Assembly: GCF_018919485.1 (NCBI RefSeq)
Contig: NZ_JAHLMU010000001.1
Coordinates: forward strand, 1,682,893 to 1,746,892
DNA: 64,000 nucleotides
Direction of reading: 5' to 3'
Origin: Psychrobacter sp. TAE2020
Lineage (GTDB): Bacteria; Pseudomonadota; Gammaproteobacteria; Pseudomonadales; Moraxellaceae
Shown here: positions 29,939 to 39,056 of the stretch, piece by piece
How positions within the stretch are numbered: position 1 is the stretch's first letter
Layout of the letters: every line of letters starts with the position of its first letter
Made by a program: the position numbers and the translations under genes
Notes under the pieces: model-generated
Seen by the model: only the letters and a program-made list of their open reading frames with translations
Told to the model about the DNA's origin: nothing
Database searches by the model: none

Positions 29939-31077
29939 CATAAACCTCCTCTAGCATTACGTAATAAGATGGTGCTTTGGTAAACATTGCGTAAATATGT
30001 TGGGCCAGCTGCAGCCGCTGTACTAAGCTCAGCATCCACCTTATCTAAAACTGTGAATCTCAACTGACTATTGGCTTGCGCACTCGCTGTTGGATTATCT
30101 GATCGTGCTAACACTCCAATCTGTAAGCTGACAATACGTCTAGTATCAAGCAATGACGTAAGATCTGCTGCAGCAGGAATAGCCACATAAGCAATGTCTA
30201 AATTTTCAGGATCAGTAGCAAAACTTCTACTCGATGATATGCCAAGCGTTGCTCTAAAATAATCAACGTTGGATATAATGATAGTGCCATTTCCGGCTAA
30301 ATTATTATTTCTCACTTTAGCAGGCACAGCTGGTGTGGTAGTTACAGCTGGTATAGCGGGTGCCGTATAACGGGCTATATCAATACCCGTTACGCTACCA
30401 GCAGCAGTCTCATTATAGTCATAGATAGCTGAGGCACAGGCTAGTCCCGGAGCGGCCGGCGTGACGGTATTATCCATTCGTACAAAATAGCGCTCGATTA
30501 CATAAAACCCTGCCGGTATCGTATCGCCCTCACAGTCAAAAGCATTCTGTCTATCTGATCGATATTGAATCGTTAGTTGATCACTGTTGGCAACCCTAGT
30601 ACCTTTTAAGTTACTTATACTATTGCTAGACGCATTGCTGGTTAATAAAGCTGCCGGAATAGCGGCATTATTTAATACTAAGCCAGATAAATTACCTTGT
30701 AGCCAACTGACTGGTGTACCAGTAGCAACAGGCGTGGTAAGTACAACCCCTCCCTGTGGCGTCAAGTGATTCATAAAAAACTCATCATACGCAGTCGTGG
30801 CTTTGGCGCCGTAGTTAGTACGTCTTAGATGTTGCTGAATTTGAGAAAAACCAAAAATAGCATTGTGTTGAATCTGTGAGCTGGCTTGTTGACGGCGGCT
30901 ATTAACTGAGCTGGTATAAAATAGTTGTAATGCCGCAGCAGAGACTAACAAACCTAATACTAGAGCAATCATTAACTCTACTAAGGTGAAGCCTTTTACT
31001 TGATTAAAAACAGGATCTTGGATAGCGCCATTATTTTGTGTAGTGGATTGTGGGAGGTTGGGATCCTTTGAATTCAT
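29938..31077 (-). CDS. pilW: Minor pilin PilW
   Basis: A 379-residue PilW. A 28-residue leader ending NQVKG precedes FTLVELMIALVLGLLVSAA, with Glu5. The PilW domain follows (SSVNSRRQQASSQIQHNAIF, then FSQIQQHLRRTNYG). Pro/Thr/Ala stretches in the middle (TAPAIPAVTTTPAVPAKV) are species-specific. The ATG is one base after the pilV stop, with GGAGATATGAG as ribosome site. PilW, PilV, PilX, FimT/FimU and PilE form the priming complex with PilY1. Confidence 0.9.
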   Translation of the reverse strand: MNSKDPNLPQSTTQNNGAIQDPVFNQVKGFTLVELMIALVLGLLVSAAALQLFYTSSVNSRRQQASSQIQHNAIFGFSQIQQHLRRTNYGAKATTAYDEFFMNHLTPQGGVVLTTPVATGTPVSWLQGNLSGLVLNNAAIPAALLTSNASSNSISNLKGTRVANSDQLTIQYRSDRQNAFDCEGDTIPAGFYVIERYFVRMDNTVTPAAPGLACASAIYDYNETAAGSVTGIDIARYTAPAIPAVTTTPAVPAKVRNNNLAGNGTIIISNVDYFRATLGISSSRSFATDPENLDIAYVAIPAAADLTSLLDTRRIVSLQIGVLARSDNPTASAQANSQLRFTVLDKVDAELSTAAAAGPTYLRNVYQSTILLRNARGGL

Positions 31078-31078
31078 C

Positions 31079-31669
31079 TCATATCTCCATCATCATGCAA
31101 GTAGCTTTAGAATGATAGTTACCACCTACTTGCTCTACCACATCGTCAACATCGATAACTGTTGCCGTTAAACAGTCTGTGTCTTCGTCGCTGCCAACAG
31201 TAGCTGTGGTATTACCCCACGCTGAAATCAAACAGTACGAAAACATAATGTTGCTTGTCACATCAGCACCATTTCCGCCAGTATTAGGGCAAGGATGCAT
31301 CTGTATTTGGAAATCATAATTTTGTAAGTTCGCTTTGATTTTATAGCTTTCAGCTTCTGCAAACTGGACAGGAGTACATAAAGTGGTTACCGCTGCTCCA
31401 TCTAAGCCACACTGAATACTAGGTGCGGTAACTGTGTCTACGTTATTAATATTAGTCTGATAAGTTTCGATTGCGAAAGGATTGGCGTGAATTTTTTCTG
31501 CTATATTGCGCATTATTACTATCGATTGCGAACGCTCAAACGATTCATTAGTTGCTTTTATAGCTTGGCCTTGTAGCGCGCTATACCCTAGTATGGCCAC
31601 CGCTAATAACAATAGTGCAACCATCACTTCTACTAGTCCTACGCCTACCTGTGTGTCATCAATCTTCAT
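31079..31669 (-). CDS. pilV: Minor pilin PilV
   Basis: A 196-residue PilV. The leader MKIDDTQVG is cut before VGLVEVMVALLLLAVAILGYS; position 1 is Val rather than Phe, but Glu5 is kept. The motif GQAIKATNESFERSQSIVIM is characteristic of PilV. Several Cys in the C-terminal half may form disulfides. The ATG overlaps the fimT stop by one base (TAATG), so the genes are translationally coupled. Confidence 0.88.
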   Translation of the reverse strand: MKIDDTQVGVGLVEVMVALLLLAVAILGYSALQGQAIKATNESFERSQSIVIMRNIAEKIHANPFAIETYQTNINNVDTVTAPSIQCGLDGAAVTTLCTPVQFAEAESYKIKANLQNYDFQIQMHPCPNTGGNGADVTSNIMFSYCLISAWGNTTATVGSDEDTDCLTATVIDVDDVVEQVGGNYHSKATCMMMEI

Positions 31670-32157
31670 TAACAGCTCCCGGCATTTATAATGCTAATAT
31701 TAGCGATTTTATTGACCACCACTTGCTTTGGGGTCTCACTATCGGAGCTATCATCACAGATAGTATAGACAACTTCGGTACTTGCTCCACTTATGAGCTT
31801 ATTCAGTTGAAAGACAACTTGAGTAACACTGCTAGGGCTAATAGCCTGACTTACTATACTTTGGCTTTTGACACTGTAAGTAGCGATGAGAGTATTATTT
31901 CTACCTGTTAAGGCTATTGTGTTTAAGCTAAGGTTATCAATAACCGTAACGTCCTGACGACGAATGATACTTTCCGCCTTAGCCTCTTTTAGAGTGCTCT
32001 GTATATTTACTGCCGTCGATTTAACCCGCTGATTGGCTAGCTTAATACTAAAGCTAGGAGCAGCAATAGTGACAATAATAGCCATCAGTTCAATCAGAGC
32101 AAACCCAGCACCAGTCGTCTTTTGTCGATCTGATGAGCTATTTATAATTACTTTCAC
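31669..32157 (-). CDS. fimT: FimT/GspH-type pseudopilin with shortened N-helix
   Basis: First gene of the minor pilin operon, 162 residues. The leader ends TGAG before FALIELMAIIVTIAAPSF. In normal FimT/FimU proteins the conserved proline is residue 22 of the mature protein; here it is residue 16, so six residues of the membrane helix are missing. The body (KSTAVNIQSTLKEAKAESIIRRQDVTV) and C-terminal half are typical of the GspH/FimT family, ending in a Cys. The shortened helix may impair membrane insertion or pilus entry. The reading frame is intact and coupled to pilV. Confidence 0.83.
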   Translation of the reverse strand: MKVIINSSSDRQKTTGAGFALIELMAIIVTIAAPSFSIKLANQRVKSTAVNIQSTLKEAKAESIIRRQDVTVIDNLSLNTIALTGRNNTLIATYSVKSQSIVSQAISPSSVTQVVFQLNKLISGASTEVVYTICDDSSDSETPKQVVVNKIANISIINAGSC

Positions 32158-32516
32158 CGCTCTATCCTATTTACCAACTTATGAGTAATTTTTATAACTT
32201 ATATCAATCAACGCTATTTAACGGTTCTCACTAAAGCATTAATATTTAACAGTTTGTATTCAATAATTTATAACTAAGCGCTGCAATTTTCATTCCACCA
32301 TATTTATAAATAACTATAAAGTAGTGATGACTGCTGAAATCCTAGAGCGCTTTGCTTCATAATAGTTATCAGTAATGCTAATAGGAACTAAAATTAACCA
32401 CTGAGCTTTTATAAAAAAATACGACAACTGTCCACTATTTGGCATAGTTAAAAACAATGCTACGAGTTAACAGTGCTACGCATAGCAGTGCAAGGTTAGT
32501 TACCCTGATAAAGTAG
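32158..32516. other. Gap between minor pilin operon and comF
   Basis: About 360 AT-rich bases that should contain the operon promoter (minus) and the 3' end of comF. No clear sigma-54 or terminator pattern and no open frame was recognised. Confidence 0.4.
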
Positions 32517-33326
32517 CTAAAGGGAGTCATTACTGCCATGGGCGATAGCGTAGGCAGTCATGTGGTAGGGAGTGTGAATAGAGGGGCTGTTAATAGAAGG
32601 ATTCTCAGTAGAGTTATTTATAAGTTGGCGGTTAGAAGGTTGAGAGTGCGCATGTAAGGTAGTTGCCAATGCTTGCAAACTAGCACCAGTAGTCGCTATA
32701 TCGTCGAATAACAATAAACGTTTGACTGTTGGTGGCTTAGTGACTACAAAAGCGTTATCTAAATTACTCAGGCGTTCAGCGCGAGTTAAACCTTGCTGAC
32801 TAAGTGTACTGTCTGTGCGCTGTACTCCTTTCCATAAGGGAATCTGCCAGTGTTTGGCCAAATATGCTGATAGGATGGTTACTGGGTCGAAACCACGCTT
32901 GCGCAAGCGACTGTTGGTAGTAGGCATAGGTACGATGACACTATTAGCATGATGACAGCCTTTGGGCCGTGGTAACTGCCGTAGAATATGTACTAGGAGT
33001 GGTAATTTACTGATATCCTCATAGTGCTTAAAAGCACGAAAAGCAGGACGAATAGGATAATGGTAGTAAGTAGCTGCCTGAATGGGCAAAGAGATAGCTG
33101 GCGCAATATCGACAGCAAAAGAAGGTGGTAGCCAGACTATACTATCTTGACAATAGCTACATAGCAGTCCGCTATTAAGGTAATGACTTAGGCGTGTTAC
33201 AGGATTAGTGACGGTCTTAACGCTGTTAATTACCAGCCTGCTCGGCTGAATGTGGCATAGCTGACAGCGTCTATTAACATATTCTGCTATAGAGACACCT
33301 GCTTGATAAGGGGCCATTCTCTGCAT
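32517..33326 (-). CDS. comF: ComF family phosphoribosyltransferase-like protein
   Basis: A 269-residue ComF/GntX protein, needed in competent bacteria for handling incoming single-stranded DNA. The N-terminus has a zinc-finger-like pair (CQLCHIQ at about 18 and CSYCQDS at about 56). The phosphoribosyltransferase part carries VIVPMPTTNSRLRKRGFDP and the PRPP loop LLLFDDIATTGAS. The C-terminal 35 residues are a Ser/Asn/Pro-rich tail not usual in the family. It stands alone; the adjacent pilus genes make a role in DNA uptake plausible. Confidence 0.9.
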   Translation of the reverse strand: MQRMAPYQAGVSIAEYVNRRCQLCHIQPSRLVINSVKTVTNPVTRLSHYLNSGLLCSYCQDSIVWLPPSFAVDIAPAISLPIQAATYYHYPIRPAFRAFKHYEDISKLPLLVHILRQLPRPKGCHHANSVIVPMPTTNSRLRKRGFDPVTILSAYLAKHWQIPLWKGVQRTDSTLSQQGLTRAERLSNLDNAFVVTKPPTVKRLLLFDDIATTGASLQALATTLHAHSQPSNRQLINNSTENPSINSPSIHTPYHMTAYAIAHGSNDSL

Positions 33327-33437
33327 AGAAGCTCCTTATTAATTAGGATGGATGTGGTTATCTGTAGCCAAATAAACAGGTTCAAGCCTAAGCAATTGCT
33401 AACTGGCTCAAACCCTGTTTTGTATAAGCTGGTTACT

Positions 33438-34835
33438 CTAAAACCCTTTCCAGTCGTTAAGTACTATCCCGACACCAACAGCTGTAGTCTCATGGTTATA
33501 GTCAATGATCGACTCACCATAACCTTGGAATAACTGCACATAGCCATTGACGTTCTTAGTCAAAGGATAAACGTAATCAATTTGAGCCGCGCCTTTGTTA
33601 GTGCTGGTATTATAACGGAGGGTACCACTTATGCTCTGTTGCTTAGGTAAGTCGTACAAGAACTTCACATCACCATGACCCATAAAATCTTCGATATCAG
33701 CATTATCTTCACTAGATTCATCTTCATTTTTTACGCGCGCCCATATTCGTGGCACGATAGAAAACTTACCCCATTCAGCCCCGCCCATTAGATATATTCG
33801 GTTCCAAGAGCGTGATACTGGTTCAGACTTACCGTTTGAATGATGCATCGCCCCTAACCCTAACATCCGTAAGCGCCCACCAAAAGGTAGATTCGCGGTT
33901 ACAGGCTGAGTCAGGAAAATCTCTGGCTGGTAATCAGTGGCTCTAAAAGGGCGTGAGTTATCTTCATTATAAACTTGCCAATGCGAATCTTGGGTATAAC
34001 CAAACCATAAGTCAGCATTAGTACCGAATAAATCTTCGGCAACTTTAGATTTTAGGGATAACTGAAACTTTAACTCAGTGTTGCGAATGTCATTAGAAGT
34101 AAATTCTCCTCCATCTAGTGAAGGACTATTTGGGCTTAGATTAGGCTTAGCCGTATAAAATAAAGGGAGCACATAGTTTGGGTTATGAGGACGAATGGTC
34201 CAAGTACCGCGTTCGCTGTTTTTATCAAGATCATAAGCCAAACTTAATGGGGTATACTTTTCAAGATCAGTTTGCGTGACCCCAGCATCCTCTAACACTT
34301 TAGCTTCATTTTTGGTCAAGCCTACAGTGCTTAACGGCTCGTTATCAGCAGCTTGATTGGCCAGTAGTCGATCCGTATTCTGCACATTATCAAGATCCGT
34401 ATCTACTGTCAATACCACTTGCGGACTGCCAGTTATGGTGGTCTTGAGGGTTTTTACTAGATCTAGTGACTGTTTTGTCGCTAGATTAGTTTCGCCTTGG
34501 TTCGCCACTTTATCGAAACAAGCTAAGCGTGCGCCATCAGTCTGTACTTGCGTGCAGTCAAAAAATAGCTGGGTTTGCTTAGCTACCAATTCTTTACTAG
34601 CGGTTTCTCGGCTACTAACAGGCGTACTGGGGGTTTTTAGGCGATTATAGATAACTTTTGGTACATTATTATCTTGTTCGACTAACACATCTGATACTGA
34701 TAATTCATTATAAGTTTTACTAGTTGCTGCTTGCGCTGAAAACGCAAAACAGCTGAGCGTCACACCAATGGCTATACTTAGATAAGTAGGCACAAAAGTC
34801 ACGCTGTGGCGCGGTGAGATAAAATCGGCAGACAT
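33438..34835 (-). CDS. pldA: Outer-membrane phospholipase A (OMPLA)
   Basis: A calcium-dependent outer-membrane phospholipase that removes misplaced phospholipids. The signal peptide ends at about residue 36 (FSAQA). A periplasmic extension of roughly 190 residues precedes the beta-barrel. The catalytic triad is H331, S333 and N345 in HHSNGKSEPVSRSWN, the same spacing as H142/S144/N156 in E. coli. The protein ends in a normal barrel strand (GVGIVLNDWKGF) with terminal Phe. At 465 residues it is longer than E. coli PldA (289 with signal), mainly because of the N-terminal extension. Confidence 0.93.
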   Translation of the reverse strand: MSADFISPRHSVTFVPTYLSIAIGVTLSCFAFSAQAATSKTYNELSVSDVLVEQDNNVPKVIYNRLKTPSTPVSSRETASKELVAKQTQLFFDCTQVQTDGARLACFDKVANQGETNLATKQSLDLVKTLKTTITGSPQVVLTVDTDLDNVQNTDRLLANQAADNEPLSTVGLTKNEAKVLEDAGVTQTDLEKYTPLSLAYDLDKNSERGTWTIRPHNPNYVLPLFYTAKPNLSPNSPSLDGGEFTSNDIRNTELKFQLSLKSKVAEDLFGTNADLWFGYTQDSHWQVYNEDNSRPFRATDYQPEIFLTQPVTANLPFGGRLRMLGLGAMHHSNGKSEPVSRSWNRIYLMGGAEWGKFSIVPRIWARVKNEDESSEDNADIEDFMGHGDVKFLYDLPKQQSISGTLRYNTSTNKGAAQIDYVYPLTKNVNGYVQLFQGYGESIIDYNHETTAVGVGIVLNDWKGF

Positions 34836-35201
34836 AGAGATCCTTTATCTTAACTGGCAGTAGCGCCAACAGATGGTCTAAAAGATAGGAAAAACAGGTG
34901 AATTGGAAAATCTTAAAACGCAATAGCCGTTAATAAACCAACACTATAGCATGTTGAAATTGTTACTTTATTGTAATGAATATATATCTACTATACTAGC
35001 TTTATCACATATTTAATGTGCCAGCCAATAGCCCTTTATTGGGCAGCATTGCGGTTATTTATAGTGTTGAGTCACTATTATATCTTAGAGATACCCTTTG
35101 ATTCTGACTCACTCAGCCGATTTAATCACTATATTTTTATAGCTAGTACGCTGTTAGTAGAGAGATAATTATAGTTTAAACTTCATTAGCAAAAATTTGA
35201 C
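34836..35201. other. Gap between pldA and the dsbD terminator
   Basis: About 365 AT-rich bases upstream of pldA. No gene, RNA or clear promoter was recognised. Confidence 0.4.
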
Positions 35202-35237
35202 AAAAAAAGCCAGCAACTATTTTAATAGCGCTGGCTG
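35202..35237 (-). terminator. dsbD terminator
   Basis: On the minus strand AGCCAGC...GCTGGCT with an inner CTATT/AATAG pair makes a long stem, followed by seven T. Confidence 0.92.
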
Positions 35238-35272
35238 ATTCTTACTTTCACTAGCGAGGTAGTAGTTTTGGC

Positions 35273-37483
35273 TTATTTATTCAAAGTAGTTAAAGTCTGT
35301 TCGAACTCTTCACGACCTATTTCGCCAACTTGTTTATTGACCAGTTCACCGTCTTTATAATACAGCAACGTCGGCGGACCAAATAGCTTATAACGAGCCA
35401 AGATAGCTTTTGAGTCTTCATTGGTATCTGTGATATCTAAGCGAACTAACTGCCAGCCTTGCATCTGTGCTGGACGACTAGTAAACAAATTCTTATCCAT
35501 AATCCGGCATTCGATACACCATTCAGCAGTGACATCCACTAACACTTTAGGATTAGCAGCAGTGATGACATCCAGCTCTGCTAAGGTAGTAATATTCTTA
35601 TCAGTAGCATTACTCGCTGCTAGCTCTTGATTGCCTGCTCCACCAGCTGCTTGGATCATCATCGGTGCAGCTCCTAACGATTCTAAGGGGTGTAAACTAT
35701 CATCGTTACCTAAAGCGGCGCCGATAATTAAAGTTGCCGCCCAAATACCAGCGACTAACCCTAATGCTTGCGTAAGCATCCGGCCTTTGCCCAACCAGCT
35801 CCAAGCCCAAGTAGCCACTACCATAAACCAAAGTGCCCAAACTAATAACATAACTGACGATATAAATACGCGCTCAACTAATAGCAATGCCACCGCAAAT
35901 AGTAATAAAGAAAAGCCTACTTTGACCCAGTTCATCCACTCGCCGGCTTTAGGCATGATGCTACCTTGAGTCGCCCCAATTAGGATAAGTGGCGCCGATA
36001 AGCCAAAGCCCAGCATAAATAAAGCGGCAAAACCCAGTAGTGGACTGCCAATAGTAGAGACCGCCAGCAAGGCACCAAATAGGGGTGCTGATACACAAGG
36101 CGATACAACTAGTGCCGATAAGAAGCCAGCAGCTAGACTGCCCCCAGCGCTACCCAATTTACTATCACCAGCTTGGCTTAAGCCTTGCATTTTGCTAGTG
36201 ATGAAACGTGGCAAACGTATAGTAAACACTCCGAGCATATAGAGCGCTAATAATACAAAAACAATAGCAAAGCTAATCAATATTATTGGGTTCTGTAGCC
36301 AGCCGATGATACCTAAAGACTCACCAAATACCGCAATCACGGCTCCCAGGATACCATAAGCGATAGCGACCCCTACCGCATAGCTAGTAGTCAGTATCAC
36401 CCCTTTTTTGACCGTTGGATTCTGCTGACGAGCAACGATGTTTGCCACGATAGGTAACATCGGTAGCACGCAAGGGGTAAATGCCAAGCCAAGACCAGCT
36501 AAAAACAATAATAATAATGCCAACCAAGGGTGGCTTGCTAGTCCAAATGGATCACTTTCTGATAAGCCGTTATTGGCCTCAATAGCATTAACCTCATCCC
36601 CTATTGGACTACTGTCAGCGCCAGACATAGTGCTAGTTTCAGTGTCAGTACTAGATACAGTATCAGTGTCAGTGTCAGCACCAGATATAGTATCAGTGTC
36701 AGTGTCAGTGTCAGCACCAGATATAGTATCAGTGTCAGCACCAGAGATAGTGTCCGTTTCAGTATTTGCACCGGAGATGCTATTGGTGGCTTCAGTATTA
36801 GCAGCCTCTACAGCGTCATCATTTGCAACAACCGATGGCTCAGCGCTAGCGTTTTTTGCTGGGGAGCTAACAACGGCTGTTACGGCAGCGGCCTTAATAG
36901 TATTAACAGGCGCTGATTTTTGTGGGGTAGCAGCAATATTAACGGTAGTTTTGATCTTTTCAGGAGGATAGCAAAGACCTGCTTTAGCGCAGCCTTGCCA
37001 GCCAACAACTACTGCTGCGTTAGTTATACTTTTGCCACTAGTGCTAGTTAAGGTAGTCCTCGCTTCCATATTAGCTTGATCAAATACTGGCACTTTGCCA
37101 AAAGTTGGATCATCAATTAATACTGGAGTGCGATTAAAAGTAAAAGGTGCTGCGCTCACGCCAGCTGGCAAAGTTAACTTCAGCTGATCTCTATAGACAT
37201 AATGTCCAGGCGTGATAGTGAAATTCACTGCTAAACTTGTGCCTTTAGCTGAGGCTTTGCTGCTACTGGTGACTTTAAAAGCTTGCTCTACTGGCAAGAA
37301 TTTTGACTGAGTAGCACTTTTATCATTACTAAACAAATCGCCTAAGCCTGCAGCTTGGCTAGTCATAGCGCCCATTCCAGCCGTTAGTACGCTGCTAGCG
37401 ATAGCAAAAGCTAATAAACAAGACTTTTTACTAGCAGTATGCTTTATTGCTGCTGATGATGGTTCTGGCGTCTTTCTAGACAT
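35273..37483 (-). CDS. dsbD: Thiol:disulfide interchange protein DsbD, with Asp/Thr repeat linker
   Basis: Transfers electrons from cytoplasmic thioredoxin across the inner membrane to periplasmic partners such as DsbC. A signal peptide is followed by the alpha domain (about 45-180) with active cysteines C165 and C171 in GCAKAGLCYPP. Residues about 230-290 are a tandem repeat linker (ISGADTDTD units). The transmembrane domain has eight helices with cysteines in FTPCVLPMLP and VVSPCVSAPL. The C-terminal thioredoxin domain has C656-I-E-C659. At 736 residues it is longer than E. coli DsbD (565), partly because of the repeat linker. A gene encoding only the alpha domain lies 162 bases upstream. 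Confidence 0.95.
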   Translation of the reverse strand: MSRKTPEPSSAAIKHTASKKSCLLAFAIASSVLTAGMGAMTSQAAGLGDLFSNDKSATQSKFLPVEQAFKVTSSSKASAKGTSLAVNFTITPGHYVYRDQLKLTLPAGVSAAPFTFNRTPVLIDDPTFGKVPVFDQANMEARTTLTSTSGKSITNAAVVVGWQGCAKAGLCYPPEKIKTTVNIAATPQKSAPVNTIKAAAVTAVVSSPAKNASAEPSVVANDDAVEAANTEATNSISGANTETDTISGADTDTISGADTDTDTDTISGADTDTDTVSSTDTETSTMSGADSSPIGDEVNAIEANNGLSESDPFGLASHPWLALLLLFLAGLGLAFTPCVLPMLPIVANIVARQQNPTVKKGVILTTSYAVGVAIAYGILGAVIAVFGESLGIIGWLQNPIILISFAIVFVLLALYMLGVFTIRLPRFITSKMQGLSQAGDSKLGSAGGSLAAGFLSALVVSPCVSAPLFGALLAVSTIGSPLLGFAALFMLGFGLSAPLILIGATQGSIMPKAGEWMNWVKVGFSLLLFAVALLLVERVFISSVMLLVWALWFMVVATWAWSWLGKGRMLTQALGLVAGIWAATLIIGAALGNDDSLHPLESLGAAPMMIQAAGGAGNQELAASNATDKNITTLAELDVITAANPKVLVDVTAEWCIECRIMDKNLFTSRPAQMQGWQLVRLDITDTNEDSKAILARYKLFGPPTLLYYKDGELVNKQVGEIGREEFEQTLTTLNK
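36615..36779. repeat. In-frame tandem repeat inside dsbD
   Basis: Imperfect units built from TCAGTGTCAGTGTCAGCACC and AGATATAGTA (plus strand) are repeated several times; on the coding strand they encode (T)ISGADTDTD units. The unit is a multiple of three, so copy-number changes would keep the frame. Confidence 0.85.
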
Positions 37484-37645
37484 GAAGGCTACCTTGTTAT
37501 TACCGGTTAATACTGATTAATAGTGAAACTGTAGGTACTGATAGAGGATGCTTACTTACAGCTTTTATTGCCAATGAGTGCGTAGCTACTAAACTAATAA
37601 CTACGCCATTAATAGCGATGTAGAGGCTAGTCATTGCACTAGGAA

Positions 37646-38203
37646 CTACTTACGAGCTGGAGCTATATTCACAGTAGTTTTGATCTTTTCAGGTGGATAA
37701 CAGAGACCTGCTTTGGCGCAGCCTTGCCAGCCAATAACTAGAGCAGCATTTTTTATAGGTTTGCCATTAGTAGAAGTCAAAGTAGTAGTCGCCACCATGT
37801 TTCTTTGAGTGAATACGGGTACTTTACCAAAAGTCGGATCATTGATGGATACGGGCGACTGACTGAACTTAAAAGGCGTAGCACGCACACCCTTAGGGAA
37901 AGTTAAGGTCAAGCGGTCTTTATAGACGTAATGGCCAGGAGTAATGTCAAAGTTAATAGACAATACCGTACCTTGAGTGCTAGCTTTATTACTACTAACG
38001 ACTTGAAAAGCTTTATCAACAGGGAGGAACTTCGACTGTGAAGCGCTTTGGTCATTTCCAAATAAATCACTCAAACCAGCGGCTTGCGTAGTCATAGTGG
38101 TAGCGCTTAATCCGGCTACTAGAGAAATACTAGTCAAGGCTAACAGCAAGATAGAGGATTTTTTGCTGCTTGCCTTTTTGGGTATTGATTTTTGTGTAAA
38201 CAT
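37646..38203 (-). CDS. Free-standing DsbD alpha-domain paralogue
   Basis: A 185-residue periplasmic protein: a signal peptide (to about residue 40, TTQAA) followed only by the DsbD alpha domain. It closely parallels the N-terminal domain of the neighbouring DsbD: GLSDLFGNDQSASQSKFLPV, DITPGHYVYKDRL, DDPTFGKVPVF-like segment and GWQGCAKAGLCYPPEKIKTT. Both active cysteines are kept (C162, C168). The protein stops where the homology to DsbD's alpha domain stops (KTTVNIA). It has no transmembrane domain, so it must get electrons from DsbD or another partner, if active. It precedes dsbD on the same strand and may share its transcript. Confidence 0.86.
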   Translation of the reverse strand: MFTQKSIPKKASSKKSSILLLALTSISLVAGLSATTMTTQAAGLSDLFGNDQSASQSKFLPVDKAFQVVSSNKASTQGTVLSINFDITPGHYVYKDRLTLTFPKGVRATPFKFSQSPVSINDPTFGKVPVFTQRNMVATTTLTSTNGKPIKNAALVIGWQGCAKAGLCYPPEKIKTTVNIAPARK

Positions 38204-38485
38204 GGAAAGCTACCTTTTATTACTAATGTTTAAAGCTATTTATATTTAGAGATATTTATATTTAGAGCTGTTTAAAATTTTAAACTGTGCTTAATGACTA
38301 GTCATAAATACTAATCATAGATAGATGGTTATTTCTTATAAGCGACTAACAAGTTAATGGGCCTATTTATAGTTTTACAATCATGAGGGCGATTGTTACT
38401 GCTTCAACTGTTGGTTATATAAACCCTGTCGTTGCTAAACTCTTCCGTAAGAATCTTATTAAACCCACTGTAATAAAACGCTCAT
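38204..38485. other. Region upstream of the DsbD-alpha gene
   Basis: About 280 bases; together with the hairpin that follows it fills 38204-38616. It contains short repeats ATATTTAGAG(A/C)T near 38236-38266. No gene was recognised. Confidence 0.4.
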
Positions 38486-38523
38486 AAAAAATATCAACCA
38501 ATAACTCGTTACTGGTTGATATT
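38486..38523 (-). terminator. Terminator of the gspF-gspG remnant
   Basis: ATATCAACCA and TGGTTGATAT enclose a further near-pair (TAA/TTA) and a CTCG loop; on the minus strand six T follow. It lies about 95 bases after the gspG stop. Confidence 0.85.
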
Positions 38524-38616
38524 ATGCGCTTTTCTATCAAGCTATAAGTTACTAGTTATCAACCCTAAGTTGATGCCAAATAGCTATCTATCTAGCTTGG
38601 CATATATAGCTTATAA

Positions 38617-39056
38617 CTATAACTGAGCATGGATGTCAGCATCTAGGCCTTCCACGCCTTGCTGATTATCGCCTCCCAAAGAGAACAAGTCATAAGGCTT
38701 ACCCTCAGTACCAAGAGCCACATACTGCATTTCATTCTCCCAATCATCGGTTGAATAACCGCCTTTGATATAGCCGCCTTCAGGGTAGTTCTTAGCGTCT
38801 GCTGGCGGTGTAGTTAGCACATCCAAACCTTGGGCTATGGTTGGATAGCGGGAGTTGTCCACTTTGTACATATCTAGAGCATTAGAGACAGTGGCTAGCG
38901 CCGTTTCAGTGGTTTTGACTCGTACCTTGTCGCTTTGTCGCTTTGTCCTACCACTTTTGGTACTACTAAGCCTGCCAAGATAGCCAAAATAACAATAACT
39001 ACCATAATCTCAATCAGGGTAAATTCTGTCTACTGGCGATGAGTAGGTAAGATCAT
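38617..39056 (-). pseudogene. gspG: gspG pseudogene, type II secretion major pseudopilin
   Basis: The recognisable GspG product is broken three ways. From the ATG at 39056 the frame reads MILPTHRQ, then a TAG stop (39030-39032), then T-E-FTLIEIMVVIVILAILAGL: the Gly required at -1 by the prepilin peptidase is now Glu. After VVPKVVGQSDK an 8-bp tandem duplication (GTCGCTTT twice, 38929-38944 on the plus strand) shifts the frame. Beyond it the frame resumes as KVRVKTTETALATVSNALDMYKVDNSRYPTIAQGL and ends GLDADIHAQL, a typical GspG C-terminus with a calcium-site region. Removing 8 bases leaves 432 bases, exactly 144 codons, a normal length. It lies downstream of the gspF remnant. Confidence 0.93.

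Noticed and set aside
36438..36971. Long plus-strand open frame opposite dsbD (177 codons, Ser/Val/Pro repeats)
   Set aside because: It is the antisense reading of the dsbD repeat and alpha domain, which has clear family motifs on the minus strand.
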